A DNA stretch of 64,000 bases, from positions 2,926,939 through 2,990,938 of the forward strand of contig NZ_CP157793.1 of NCBI RefSeq assembly GCF_040110915.1, in the 5' to 3' direction. Positions 16,342 to 24,683 of the stretch are shown one piece after another. Within the stretch, counting starts at the first letter, position 1. Every line of letters begins with the position of its first letter. The stretch is from Stappia sp. (GTDB taxonomy: Bacteria; Pseudomonadota; Alphaproteobacteria; Rhizobiales; Stappiaceae). The notes below the pieces were generated by a model. The model saw only the letters and a list, made by a program, of their open reading frames with translations. It did no database searches and was not told the DNA's origin. A program made the translations under genes and the position numbers.

Positions 16342-16842
16342 ATGGCAACCGTTTCCAGCAAGGAGCGCGGCGCGCGGAGCAGCAAGGAGCGCGTCGCGCA
16401 GGCGGCCCGCGCGGCCGGCCTGACCATCGACATCCACGACATGCCCGCCTCCACGCGCACCGCCGAGGAAGCGGCGGCTGCCTGCGGCTGCGAGGTGGCG
16501 CAGATCGTCAAGTCGCTGGTCTATCTCGGCGCCGAGAGCGACCGCGTGATCCTGCTTCTGGTCAGCGGGGTGAACCGGGTCGACGAGGCGGGCGTTGCTG
16601 AGCGGATCGGCGAGCCCCTGCGCCGTCCCGACGGGCGCACGGTGCGCGCCCGCACGGGCTTCGCCATCGGCGGCGTGTCCCCGCTCGGTCATGCCGGCGA
16701 CGTGGCGGTCCATATCGACGAGGATCTTCTGCGCTTCGACACGGTGTGGGCCGCCGCCGGCGCGCCGAACAGCGTCTTTCAGGCGACGCCGGAGGATATC
16801 CGGCGCGCCACCGGCGCGACGCCGCTCAGGATGCGGGCGTGA
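16342..16842 (+). CDS. YbaK/EbsC family aminoacyl-tRNA deacylase
   Basis: The 166-residue protein matches the YbaK/ProX fold: the central CEVAQIVKSLVYLG with the conserved lysine, LLLVSGVNRVDE, then RTGFAIGGVSPLGH and a final TPEDI. These proteins hydrolyse misacylated tRNAs such as Cys-tRNAPro and so protect translation fidelity. ATG 16342 was chosen over the TTG one codon earlier; AGGA lies just upstream. It is convergent with the following GNAT gene, with 15 bases between. Confidence 0.87.
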   Translation: MATVSSKERGARSSKERVAQAARAAGLTIDIHDMPASTRTAEEAAAACGCEVAQIVKSLVYLGAESDRVILLLVSGVNRVDEAGVAERIGEPLRRPDGRTVRARTGFAIGGVSPLGHAGDVAVHIDEDLLRFDTVWAAAGAPNSVFQATPEDIRRATGATPLRMRA

Positions 16843-16857
16843 CGGCCCGAGCCTTCG

Positions 16858-17469
16858 TCAGACGTCGATGACCGGAATGTTCGGCCCCGCCGTTTCCGGC
16901 AGCAGGCCGCTCAGACGCGGATCGTCGGCGACCTCGATGGCGCGCTTGTAGGGCGTGAAGCCGCAGGAGCGGTAGAAGCCGAGCGCCTGCGGGCTGTCGG
17001 CGGTGCAGGTGTGCAGCCACATCCGCTTTGTCTCGGGCCGCGCCCAGACCCGGGCGAGCGCCTGGTTCATCAGCCAGCGCCCGGCGCCGCTGCCGATGGC
17101 CTCCGGCACCAGGCCGAAGTAGGCGAGTTCCGCGTTCTCCGGATCGGCGAAATTGAGTTCCAGCAGTCCGACCGCCTCGCCGTTGCTGCGACAGAAGTAG
17201 AGTTCGCGCGCCGGCTCCTGAAGCAGCTTCAGCAATTCCGCGTCATCCGCGCCCAGACGCCCGAACCACAGCCAGTCGTGGCCGATCCGGCGAAACAGCG
17301 CGCGATAGGCCGCCGGGTCCGGGTCCGTGATGCGCTCAAGCGCGAGATCCGGGCGCTCGATCCGGCGCACCAGCGGCTGGGCGCGCATTTCCAGATAGGT
17401 GACGATCATCGCGACCTTGCCGGGCGGCAGGTCGGTGTAACCGGCGAGATCGAGCGAAACGACGGACAT
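16858..17469 (-). CDS. GNAT family N-acetyltransferase
   Basis: The 203-residue protein has the GNAT core AELAYFGLVPEAIGSGAGRWLMNQAL (loop GSGAGR), and later TCTADSPQALGFYRSCGFTPYKRA, the classic end of the fold. The N-terminal 60 residues (LDLAGYTDLPPGKVAMIVTYLEM) form a family-specific extension seen in alphaproteobacterial relatives. The acceptor substrate is unknown. It diverges from aguB, 168 bases away. Confidence 0.86.
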   Translation of the reverse strand: MSVVSLDLAGYTDLPPGKVAMIVTYLEMRAQPLVRRIERPDLALERITDPDPAAYRALFRRIGHDWLWFGRLGADDAELLKLLQEPARELYFCRSNGEAVGLLELNFADPENAELAYFGLVPEAIGSGAGRWLMNQALARVWARPETKRMWLHTCTADSPQALGFYRSCGFTPYKRAIEVADDPRLSGLLPETAGPNIPVIDV

Positions 17470-17577
17470 GGCACGCGTCCCCTTGGCAGGCGGCGGGAAT
17501 GTCTGTCAGATAGGCGCAAGCGCGCGTTGCAATCAACCCCCGCCCCGCCGCCCCGCCCGACCGGGCTCGCTCCCGCC

Positions 17578-17622
17578 TGTGCGACGCCACGCGACGCCAA
17601 GGGACGCCACGCCACGGGACGC
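17578..17622. repeat. GACGCCAC-type short tandem repeat upstream of aguB
   Basis: The block contains GACGCCAC, GACGCCAA, GACGCCAC and a related GCCACGGGACG in near-tandem order. It ends about 15 bases upstream of the aguB start and could affect the leader structure, but no function is evident. Confidence 0.4.
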
Positions 17623-17637
17623 ACCACAGAGGATTTC

Positions 17638-18519
17638 ATGAGACACGTCACGCTTGCCGCCCTGCAGATGGCCTGCGCGCCGGAGCGCGCCGACAATGTC
17701 GCGCGCGCCGAGGCACTGATCCGCGAGGCGGCCGGCCGGGGCGCCAACATCATCCTGCCGCAGGAGCTGTTCGAGTATCCCTATTTCTGTCAGGATGAAG
17801 CGCCGGACCTGCTGATGCGCGCCGAGCCTGCCGACGCGCAGCCGACGATTGCGCGCATGCAGGCGCTCGCCGCCGAACTCGGCGTCGTCATTCCCGTGAG
17901 CTTCTATGAACTGGCCGGTCAGGCACGCTTCAATTCCATCGCGATCATCGACGCCGACGGCGCCAATCTCGGCGTCTACCGCAAGAGCCACATTCCGCAG
18001 GGCTCGGGCTATCAGGAAAAATATTACTTCTCGCCCGGCGACACCGGCTTCCGGGTGTTCGACACCCGCTTCGGACGCATCGGCGTCGGCATTTGCTGGG
18101 ACCAGTGGTTTCCCGAGACGGCCCGCGCCATGGCGCTGATGGGCGCCGAGATGCTGTTCTTCCCGACCGCCATCGGCTCGGAACTGCTCGATCCGACATG
18201 GGATTCGGCCGCGCACTGGCAGCGCGTCATGCAGGGTCACGCCGGGGCCAATCTGATGCCGCTGGTCGCCGCAAACCGCATCGGTACGGAACCCGGACGC
18301 AACGGCACCAAGCTCACCTTCTACGGCTCCTCCTTCATCGCCGACGCGACCGGTGCCAAGATCGCCGAGGCCGACCGCGCCAGCGAGACCGTGCTCACCG
18401 CGACCGTCGATCTGGACGAGATCGCCGCCCTGCGCGCCGGCTGGGGCGTCTTCCGCGACCGCCGGCCGGAGCTTTACGGCCCCCTGACGACCCTCGACGG
18501 CGCGTCGCGCCGGGGCTGA
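17638..18519 (+). CDS. aguB: N-carbamoylputrescine amidase
   Basis: The 293-residue nitrilase-superfamily enzyme has the Glu-Lys-Cys triad at E43 (LPQELFEYPYF), K116 (YRKSHIP) and C153 (GICWDQWFPE). It also has the AguB-specific HIPQGSGYQEKYYFSPGDTGF stretch. It hydrolyses N-carbamoylputrescine to putrescine, CO2 and ammonia. ATG 17638 has AGAGGA upstream; the frame continues 5' through antisense sequence without a better start. aguA follows after 24 bases, giving a two-step agmatine-to-putrescine operon. Confidence 0.94.
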   Translation: MRHVTLAALQMACAPERADNVARAEALIREAAGRGANIILPQELFEYPYFCQDEAPDLLMRAEPADAQPTIARMQALAAELGVVIPVSFYELAGQARFNSIAIIDADGANLGVYRKSHIPQGSGYQEKYYFSPGDTGFRVFDTRFGRIGVGICWDQWFPETARAMALMGAEMLFFPTAIGSELLDPTWDSAAHWQRVMQGHAGANLMPLVAANRIGTEPGRNGTKLTFYGSSFIADATGAKIAEADRASETVLTATVDLDEIAALRAGWGVFRDRRPELYGPLTTLDGASRRG

Positions 18520-18543
18520 CGAGCGGCAAGGGAGTTTCGCGCC

Positions 18544-19635
18544 ATGCCCCGCCTGCTCGCCTCCACGCCCCGCGCCGACGGGTTCCGCATGCCTGGCGAG
18601 TTCGAGCCGCACGCCGGATGCTGGATGGTCTGGCCGGAGCGGACGGACAACTGGCGCCTCAACGCCAAGCCGGCTCAGGACGCCTTCGTCGCGGTCGCCG
18701 AGGCGATCCACCCCTCCGATCCCGTCACCATGGCGGTCTCGGCCGGGCAATACGCCAACGCGCGCGCCCGTTTGTCGCCGGGCATTCGCGTCGTGGAACT
18801 GTCGAGCGACGACGCCTGGATGCGCGATATCGGACCGAGCTTCGTGGTCGACGGCGCGGGCACCCGCCGCGCCGTCGACTGGCGCTTCAACGCCTGGGGC
18901 GGGCTTCACGACGGGCTCTATTTTCCCTGGGACCGCGACGACGCCGTGGCGGCGAAGGTCGCCGAGATCGAGGGCGCGGACCGCTACCGCGCGCCCCTCG
19001 TGCTGGAAGGCGGCGCGATCCATGTGGATGGCGACGGCACGGCCTACACAACCGGGGAATGCCTGCTCAGCCCCGGCCGCAATCCCGGGCTCTCGAAGCC
19101 GGAGATCGAGGCCCTGCTGGAGGACTACCTCGGCGTCGAGACCGTGCTCTGGGTGCCGCGCGGCGTCCATGGCGACGAGACCACCGGCCATGTCGACAAT
19201 CTGCTGCATGTCTGCGCGCCGGGTCTCGTCGCCCTCACCTGGACCGACGATCCAGGCGACCCGCAGCATGCCCGCTCCGCCGAGGCGCTGGCGTTCCTGT
19301 CCCAAGCGAAAGACGCAAGAGGGCGGCGCCTGCGCGTCATCAAGCTGCCGATGCCCGGGCCGCTGTTCATGAGCGCCGCGGAAGCCGACGGCATCGACGC
19401 GCGCGCGGACGGCATGGTCCGCCGGGCCGGGGAACGGCTCGCGGCCAGCTACTGCAACTTCTACATAGGCACGACGCGCGTGGTCTATCCGCTGCTCGAC
19501 CCGCGCACCGACGCCGAGGCCGGGGAGATCCTGCGCGGCCTCTTCCCGGATCGCGAGATCGTCGGCGTGCCGGCGCGCGAGATCCTGCTCGGCGGCGGCA
19601 ACATCCATTGCATCACCCAGCAGGTTCCGAGATGA
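18544..19635 (+). CDS. aguA: Agmatine deiminase
   Basis: The 363-residue enzyme is a member of the peptidyl-arginine-deiminase fold: EFEPHAGCWMVWPERTDNWR at the start, SSDDAWMRDIGPSFV, VLEGGAIHVDGDGT and HGDETTGHVDN. The catalytic cysteine is C356 in the terminal GGGNIHCITQQ. It converts agmatine to N-carbamoylputrescine, feeding AguB encoded just upstream. No arginine decarboxylase is in the window, so the agmatine source is elsewhere or external. Confidence 0.95.
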   Translation: MPRLLASTPRADGFRMPGEFEPHAGCWMVWPERTDNWRLNAKPAQDAFVAVAEAIHPSDPVTMAVSAGQYANARARLSPGIRVVELSSDDAWMRDIGPSFVVDGAGTRRAVDWRFNAWGGLHDGLYFPWDRDDAVAAKVAEIEGADRYRAPLVLEGGAIHVDGDGTAYTTGECLLSPGRNPGLSKPEIEALLEDYLGVETVLWVPRGVHGDETTGHVDNLLHVCAPGLVALTWTDDPGDPQHARSAEALAFLSQAKDARGRRLRVIKLPMPGPLFMSAAEADGIDARADGMVRRAGERLAASYCNFYIGTTRVVYPLLDPRTDAEAGEILRGLFPDREIVGVPAREILLGGGNIHCITQQVPR

Positions 19636-19738
19636 GGCACGGCCGGTTCGGCCCGCCTCGCAAAATGCGCCGGCGGTAAGGGCGTGTTAACCATGATCGG
19701 CGAGGCTGGGACGCGGTTAACACCAACATGGGCGCCCC

Positions 19739-20020
19739 ATGCCTGGCATCGGTTCTTCCTTCGGCAGGTCTCAGGAGTTTTCGTTCTACGAACGGAACAA
19801 GGCCTGGCGTGCCAAGCAGCGCGAGCATTCCGAGAAATTCCTGACGCAGCAGGCCGTCGCCTCCAATGTATTCGGCGTCAACGTCGCCTCGACGCAACGC
19901 GCCACGGAACTTCTGTTCCAGAAGGTCGTGCAGCGCGTGCAGACGGAAGCCCAGGCCAAGGTCGGCGAGCAGAACGACGCCATCGACAAGGCGATCGACA
20001 GTCTCGACATCAAGGTGTGA
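19739..20020 (+). CDS. Conserved-looking small hypothetical protein (93 aa)
   Basis: The 93-residue frame encodes a mostly helical, polar protein with no signal or membrane segment (RNKAWRAKQREHSEKFLTQQ, then ATELLFQKVVQRVQTEAQAK). Codon use matches neighbouring genes. The ribosome site is weak. The glutamine-rich amphipathic helices suggest a coiled-coil or a secretion/flagella-associated helical protein, but that is inference. It lies between aguA and nat on the same strand. Confidence 0.65.
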   Translation: MPGIGSSFGRSQEFSFYERNKAWRAKQREHSEKFLTQQAVASNVFGVNVASTQRATELLFQKVVQRVQTEAQAKVGEQNDAIDKAIDSLDIKV

Positions 20021-20088
20021 CGCTACGTAATCCTTCAACCCTCTGTCTTTGCTGCATTTTCGCCACAACCCGGCGATAGGTCACGCCC

Positions 20089-20901
20089 ATGCAGCTCTCC
20101 GCCTATCTCGACCGCATCGGCTGGTCCGGTGCCCTCCGCCCCGATCTCGACACGCTGACGGCGCTGATGCGCGCCCATCTCGCCGCCGTCCCCTTCGAGA
20201 ATCTCGATCAGCAACTCGGCCGCGCCGTGGCGACCGACGCCGCGCATGCCTATGACAAGATCGTCGTCCGGCGACGCGGCGGCTGGTGCTTCGAGGTCAA
20301 CACGCTGCTGGAATGGGCGCTGCGCGAGATCGGCTTTTCCGTCGCGCCGCTCTCCGGCCATGTGGGCCGCAGCGCCGAGACGCCCGCGCTCACCGACAAC
20401 CACAAGTGCCTGCGCGTCGATCTCGACGCGGGCGCCTTTCTCGTCGACGTCGGCTATGGCGGCAGCCAGCTCGCGCCCCTGCCGCTCACCGCCGGCAGCA
20501 CTCTCCAGGCGCCCTACGCCCTGCACATCTCGGAGACCGGCGACGGCTTCTGGCGCCTCACCGACGACGCGCACGGCAACGTCTCGAGCTTCGACTTCCT
20601 GCCCGAGCCCGTGCCGGCGGACCGCTTCGAGGGCGCGAGCCACACGCTGCAGAGCGATCCGGGCTCGCCCTTCGTCCGCAATCTGACCGCCCAGCGCCGG
20701 CTTGCCGACCGGCACCTGATCCTGCGCGGCAAGGTGCTGAAGACGGTCACCGCCGAGGCCACCGAGGACACGCTGCTGCACGACGCCGACGACCTCGTCG
20801 CCTGCCTGCGCGAGACCTTCGCTCTCGACATGCCCGAGGCCGCGACCCTCTGGCCGCGCATCGAAGCCCGCCACGCGGAGCTATTTCCAATTCAGGCATA
20901 G
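20089..20901 (+). CDS. nat: Arylamine N-acetyltransferase
   Basis: The 270-residue enzyme has the NAT catalytic triad Cys67 (RRGGWCFEVN), His105 (DNHKCLRV) and Asp120 (FLVDVGYGG), along with VPFENLDQQLG near the start. It transfers acetyl from acetyl-CoA to arylamines or hydrazines. Its 3' end abuts the low-GC accessory gene on the opposite strand, 59 bases away. Confidence 0.93.
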   Translation: MQLSAYLDRIGWSGALRPDLDTLTALMRAHLAAVPFENLDQQLGRAVATDAAHAYDKIVVRRRGGWCFEVNTLLEWALREIGFSVAPLSGHVGRSAETPALTDNHKCLRVDLDAGAFLVDVGYGGSQLAPLPLTAGSTLQAPYALHISETGDGFWRLTDDAHGNVSSFDFLPEPVPADRFEGASHTLQSDPGSPFVRNLTAQRRLADRHLILRGKVLKTVTAEATEDTLLHDADDLVACLRETFALDMPEAATLWPRIEARHAELFPIQA

Positions 20902-20960
20902 TGAGGCGCTTAAAGGATTAGTGAAATTTCGCAGAATAGGCATTCGAAGATATCGACCAC

Positions 20961-22349
20961 TTAATTTTCATAAAAATCTCCGGCCTCGCGCTCCGCCTCT
21001 TCTTGCAGCGCCTCCGTATCCACATCTTTCGGCCCTGATTTTTCCTCCCGGATTCTAGGAGCAGGCGCTTGCCATTCCCGCAAATATTGTCCAGCCTCGA
21101 GATAAAAGCTTGGAACAACGGTCTCAAGATCCACGATAAAATTCTTTCTCTGGGAAAATCTCGGACCGCAGTCCCGCACTAGAAGCACCTCGAACGAGGT
21201 AACATTCGACTTATTATTATTTTCGAGAACCAAATCAGGGTTTCGACGCAATTCTTCAAGCGTGGACTGTGAAAAGGGGCCCCGTCCCGGCCAATACAGA
21301 CGAACGTGTAGCTCGGTCGATTCTGCCTTCTTCAGCTGCCGCAGCAACCAGTTGATACGTGCCTTTGTTGTCTTTCTGTCAGCAGGCGCTTTCAAGCGCA
21401 TCACCGCCGCAATCGATTTTGTTTTAAGATCAGCGACAACCTCGATTGGTGAGGCAGCATCAGGAACAGAAAGCGAGAGCCTTAGGCAGTTATCCGAGCA
21501 TAAATCCTTGCAGTCTGCCTTCAGCCGCGCCGTTGGATCTGCCCGTTGTGCACGCGGAACCCTGATCTTAACATTGCGCCCGATCTGTCGACTAAGGGTC
21601 AGGCTAAGATCACGCCCTTCCTGATGCCATGCTCCGACGACAGCCTTCACGTCTGCAGAGGTCTGAGAGAGGCCACCTCCTGCTTGAACCGTTGACAGCA
21701 CAGTGGTCCATTCCGAAGGCATCTGACTGAAATGCTTCACGCCAGTGCTGTCATGAGCGAGAAAGCGGACAAGTTCATTCAGAATGAGTCTTTGATCTTC
21801 ATCTGCAACATTATCATTGTCTAGAAGTATTTTTGACTCTGTCAGAATATGCATCCAAGACCAATGGTATAACTCTGACTTTCTGCGCGAAATTGCGCCG
21901 AGCTGCACCGGATGGTGGCTTGGAAGCGGCGCAAACTGATTTGATATTGTAATTACAGCGTCAATCTTATTCTGTTTTGCGATATCAAGATAATTCTCAA
22001 TTTGCTCCTGTGATAGTTCCGAATTCCCAATTTTTGCTTCTACAATGGCGGGCCATTGCCGAGATCCATTTCGGACTAAGATCAAACCATCAGGACGCAA
22101 GCTCTTGTCGCTTCCGGTTTTCTCGAACACAACTTCAGTGAAAGTCTCTACTTCGGCCCGTACACCGACCCTCACACCGAGATCTGACAGCAGGCTTTGG
22201 CCTAGCTCGCGAACGTTCGCGACACACGCCAGCAGAATTGAGAGTGCTCGTCCTTCTTTCGATGTTTCCGCAAGGACGGGAAAAAGCCGTGACCGCTCCC
22301 CGACCCCATTGAGATTGGGGAGTGGGGTCTTTTTTTCTTGGTCGACCAT
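20961..22349 (-). CDS. Accessory protein with PD-(D/E)XK-like nuclease motif, low GC
   Basis: The 462-residue protein starts at ATG 22349 with GAGG six bases upstream (a TTG at 22361 is less likely). The N-terminal third contains ERSRLFPVLAETSKEGRALS, then RPDGLILVRNGSRQWPAIVEAKIG and EQIENYLDIAKQ. The P-D ... E-A-K spacing is that of PD-(D/E)XK nucleases. The remaining 250 residues are unfamiliar, with LKTKSIAAVMRLKAPADRKTTKARINWLLRQL and an acidic tail. Base composition is far more AT-rich than in every neighbour and codon use differs, pointing to recent acquisition between nat and flhA. A defence or DNA-processing role is plausible but unproven; it stands alone without partner genes. Confidence 0.75.
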   Translation of the reverse strand: MVDQEKKTPLPNLNGVGERSRLFPVLAETSKEGRALSILLACVANVRELGQSLLSDLGVRVGVRAEVETFTEVVFEKTGSDKSLRPDGLILVRNGSRQWPAIVEAKIGNSELSQEQIENYLDIAKQNKIDAVITISNQFAPLPSHHPVQLGAISRRKSELYHWSWMHILTESKILLDNDNVADEDQRLILNELVRFLAHDSTGVKHFSQMPSEWTTVLSTVQAGGGLSQTSADVKAVVGAWHQEGRDLSLTLSRQIGRNVKIRVPRAQRADPTARLKADCKDLCSDNCLRLSLSVPDAASPIEVVADLKTKSIAAVMRLKAPADRKTTKARINWLLRQLKKAESTELHVRLYWPGRGPFSQSTLEELRRNPDLVLENNNKSNVTSFEVLLVRDCGPRFSQRKNFIVDLETVVPSFYLEAGQYLREWQAPAPRIREEKSGPKDVDTEALQEEAEREAGDFYEN

Positions 22350-22432
22350 TCGAGACCTCAATTGATCAATTCAACTTAAACAATTTTTGAGTGTATGACG
22401 TTATTGAAACTCTTTGATGCATGCAAGCGACC

Positions 22433-24613
22433 TTACACCGTGCCCACCGTCTTCAGCCGGGTGCGCGGGTGGACCTCGTTCTGGCTCATGACGGTGGTGT
22501 GGGCGCGGAAGCGCTCGACGATGGAGCGCACGAAGGGGCGGGTTTGCGGCGAGGTCAGCAGCACCGGCACCTCGCCGGCCTGGGCCGCCTGCTCGAAGGC
22601 GTCGCGCACGAGGCGGACGAAATCCTGCAGCTTCGACGGCGCCATGGCGAGCGCACGGTCCTCGCCCTCGCCGACGATGGATTCCAGGAACGCCTGCTCC
22701 CACTGCGGCGACAGCGCGATGAGCGGCAGATAGCCGCCCGGCGCGGTGTTGGCGGCCGAGATCTGCCGCGCCAGCCGCGAGCGCACATGCTCCGCGATAT
22801 GGGCCGGATTGCGCGTGAAGCCGGTCGCCTCGGCGATGCCTTCCAGAATGGTGCCGAGATCGCGCACCGAGATGCGCTCGGCCAGCAGCGCCTGCAGCAC
22901 CCGCTGGATGCCCGACACGGTGATCTGCGAGGGCACGATGTCCTCCACCAGCTTGGCCTGCTCGCCGGTGATTTCCTTCAGGAGCTTCTGCACATCGGCG
23001 TAGGTCAGCAGTTCCGACACATTGCCGCGGATCGTCTCGGTCAGATGGGTCGCCAGCACGGTCGCCGGATCGACCACCGTGTAGCCGCGCAGCGCCGCGT
23101 CCTCGCGGTACTGGCCCTCCACCCAGGTCGCCGGCAGGCCGAAGGTCGGCTCGGTGGTGTGCTGGCCCGGCAGGTTCACCTGCCCGCCCTGCGGATCCAT
23201 GACCATGTAGTGGTTGGGGAAGAGCTGGCCCTGACCGGCGGGCACTTCCTTGACCTTGATGACATAGTCGTTGGCGCCGAGCTGGATGTTGTCGAGGATG
23301 CGCACCGGCGGCATGAGAATGCCGAGGTCGGAGGCCAGCTGACGCCGCAGCGCCTTGATCTGTTCGGTGAGCTGGTCGCCCTGCGCGCCCTGGTCGTTGA
23401 TCAGCGGCAGCAGCGCATAGCCGAGCTCGATGCGCAGCTCGTCCATCTTGAGCGAATCCGCGATCGGCGGCTCGCTCGGCGCGGGCGGTTCGGCGGCCGC
23501 GATTTCCGCGACCTTCGCCTGTTCCGCGACCACCTGCTGCTGCTTGCCCGCCTTGAAGGCGAGATAGCCGGCGAGCCCCGCAAGCCCCAGGAACGGCAGC
23601 ATCGGAATGCCCGGCAGCAGCGACAGCGTGACCATCACGAAGGAGGACATGCCGAGCGCCTTGGGATAGCCGGAGAGCTGCTTGGCGAGCGCCTTGTCGG
23701 CGGCGCCCGAGACGCCCGCCTTGGAGACCAGCAGACCGGCGGCGGTGGAGACGATCAGCGCCGGGATCTGCGACACCAGCCCGTCGCCGATGGTCAGCAG
23801 CGTGTAGGTCGTCGCCGCGTCGCCGAAGGAGAGATCCATCTGCGCGACGCCGATGATGATGCCGCCGACGATGTTGATGAAGGTGATCAGCAGGCCGGCG
23901 ATGGCGTCGCCGCGCACGAATTTCGAGGCGCCGTCCATGGCGCCGAAGAAGGAGCTTTCGTCCTCCAGATCGCGACGGCGCTGACGCGCGGTCGCCTCGT
24001 CGATGAGCCCGGCCGAGAGATCCGCGTCGATCGCCATCTGCTTGCCGGGCATGGCGTCGAGGGTGAAGCGCGCCGCGACCTCGGCGATACGCCCCGAGCC
24101 CTTGGTGATGACGATGAAGTTCACGATCACCAGGATCGAGAAGACGATGATCCCGATGATGAAATTGCCGCCCATCACGAAGTTGCCGAAGGCCTGGATG
24201 ACCTGGCCGGCGGCATCGGTGCCTTCGTGTCCGCCCGACAGGATCAGCCGGGTCGAGGCGAGGTTGAGCGCCAGCCGCAGCATCGTGGCGATCAGCAGCA
24301 CGGTGGGAAAGGACGAGAACTCCAGCGGCTTCTGGATGAACAGGCCGGTCATCAGGATCAGCACGGAGAAGATGATCGAGATGGCCAGGAACAGGTCGAG
24401 CATGAACGCCGGCATCGGCAGGATCAGCACGACCAGAATGATCATCACGCCGAGCGCGAGCGCGATCTCGCCGCGCTTGATGCTGTCCCACAAGCTCGCG
24501 ACGTTGACGCCGAACGCGCCGAGGTTGAGGCCGCCGCCGGCGGGCTGACCCGCCGCTTGCGGATCCGCCGGCACGTTGCCCTGGCCGCCGCCGCTCGCCG
24601 TCACCTCACTCAT
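22433..24613 (-). CDS. flhA: Flagellar biosynthesis protein FlhA (export gate)
   Basis: The 726-residue protein is full length. The N-terminal half has eight predicted membrane helices and the FHIPEP-family stretch FSSFPTVLLIATMLRLALNLASTRLIL. The conserved cytoplasmic loop is ITKGSGRIAEVAARFTLDAMPGKQMAIDADL. The soluble C-terminal half carries the chaperone/substrate-binding domains and ends in HTTVMSQNEVHP. FlhA forms the nonameric ring of the flagellar type III export gate. It is last in the minus-strand fliF-fliG-fliH-fliN-flbD-flhA run, 70 bases after flbD. Confidence 0.97.
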   Translation of the reverse strand: MSEVTASGGGQGNVPADPQAAGQPAGGGLNLGAFGVNVASLWDSIKRGEIALALGVMIILVVLILPMPAFMLDLFLAISIIFSVLILMTGLFIQKPLEFSSFPTVLLIATMLRLALNLASTRLILSGGHEGTDAAGQVIQAFGNFVMGGNFIIGIIVFSILVIVNFIVITKGSGRIAEVAARFTLDAMPGKQMAIDADLSAGLIDEATARQRRRDLEDESSFFGAMDGASKFVRGDAIAGLLITFINIVGGIIIGVAQMDLSFGDAATTYTLLTIGDGLVSQIPALIVSTAAGLLVSKAGVSGAADKALAKQLSGYPKALGMSSFVMVTLSLLPGIPMLPFLGLAGLAGYLAFKAGKQQQVVAEQAKVAEIAAAEPPAPSEPPIADSLKMDELRIELGYALLPLINDQGAQGDQLTEQIKALRRQLASDLGILMPPVRILDNIQLGANDYVIKVKEVPAGQGQLFPNHYMVMDPQGGQVNLPGQHTTEPTFGLPATWVEGQYREDAALRGYTVVDPATVLATHLTETIRGNVSELLTYADVQKLLKEITGEQAKLVEDIVPSQITVSGIQRVLQALLAERISVRDLGTILEGIAEATGFTRNPAHIAEHVRSRLARQISAANTAPGGYLPLIALSPQWEQAFLESIVGEGEDRALAMAPSKLQDFVRLVRDAFEQAAQAGEVPVLLTSPQTRPFVRSIVERFRAHTTVMSQNEVHPRTRLKTVGTV

Positions 24614-24683
24614 CGTCCATCCTCACACCGCCGGCGCCGCGCCGTCCGATCCGATCCATTCCCGCTCACGCTCAGGGTCACGC

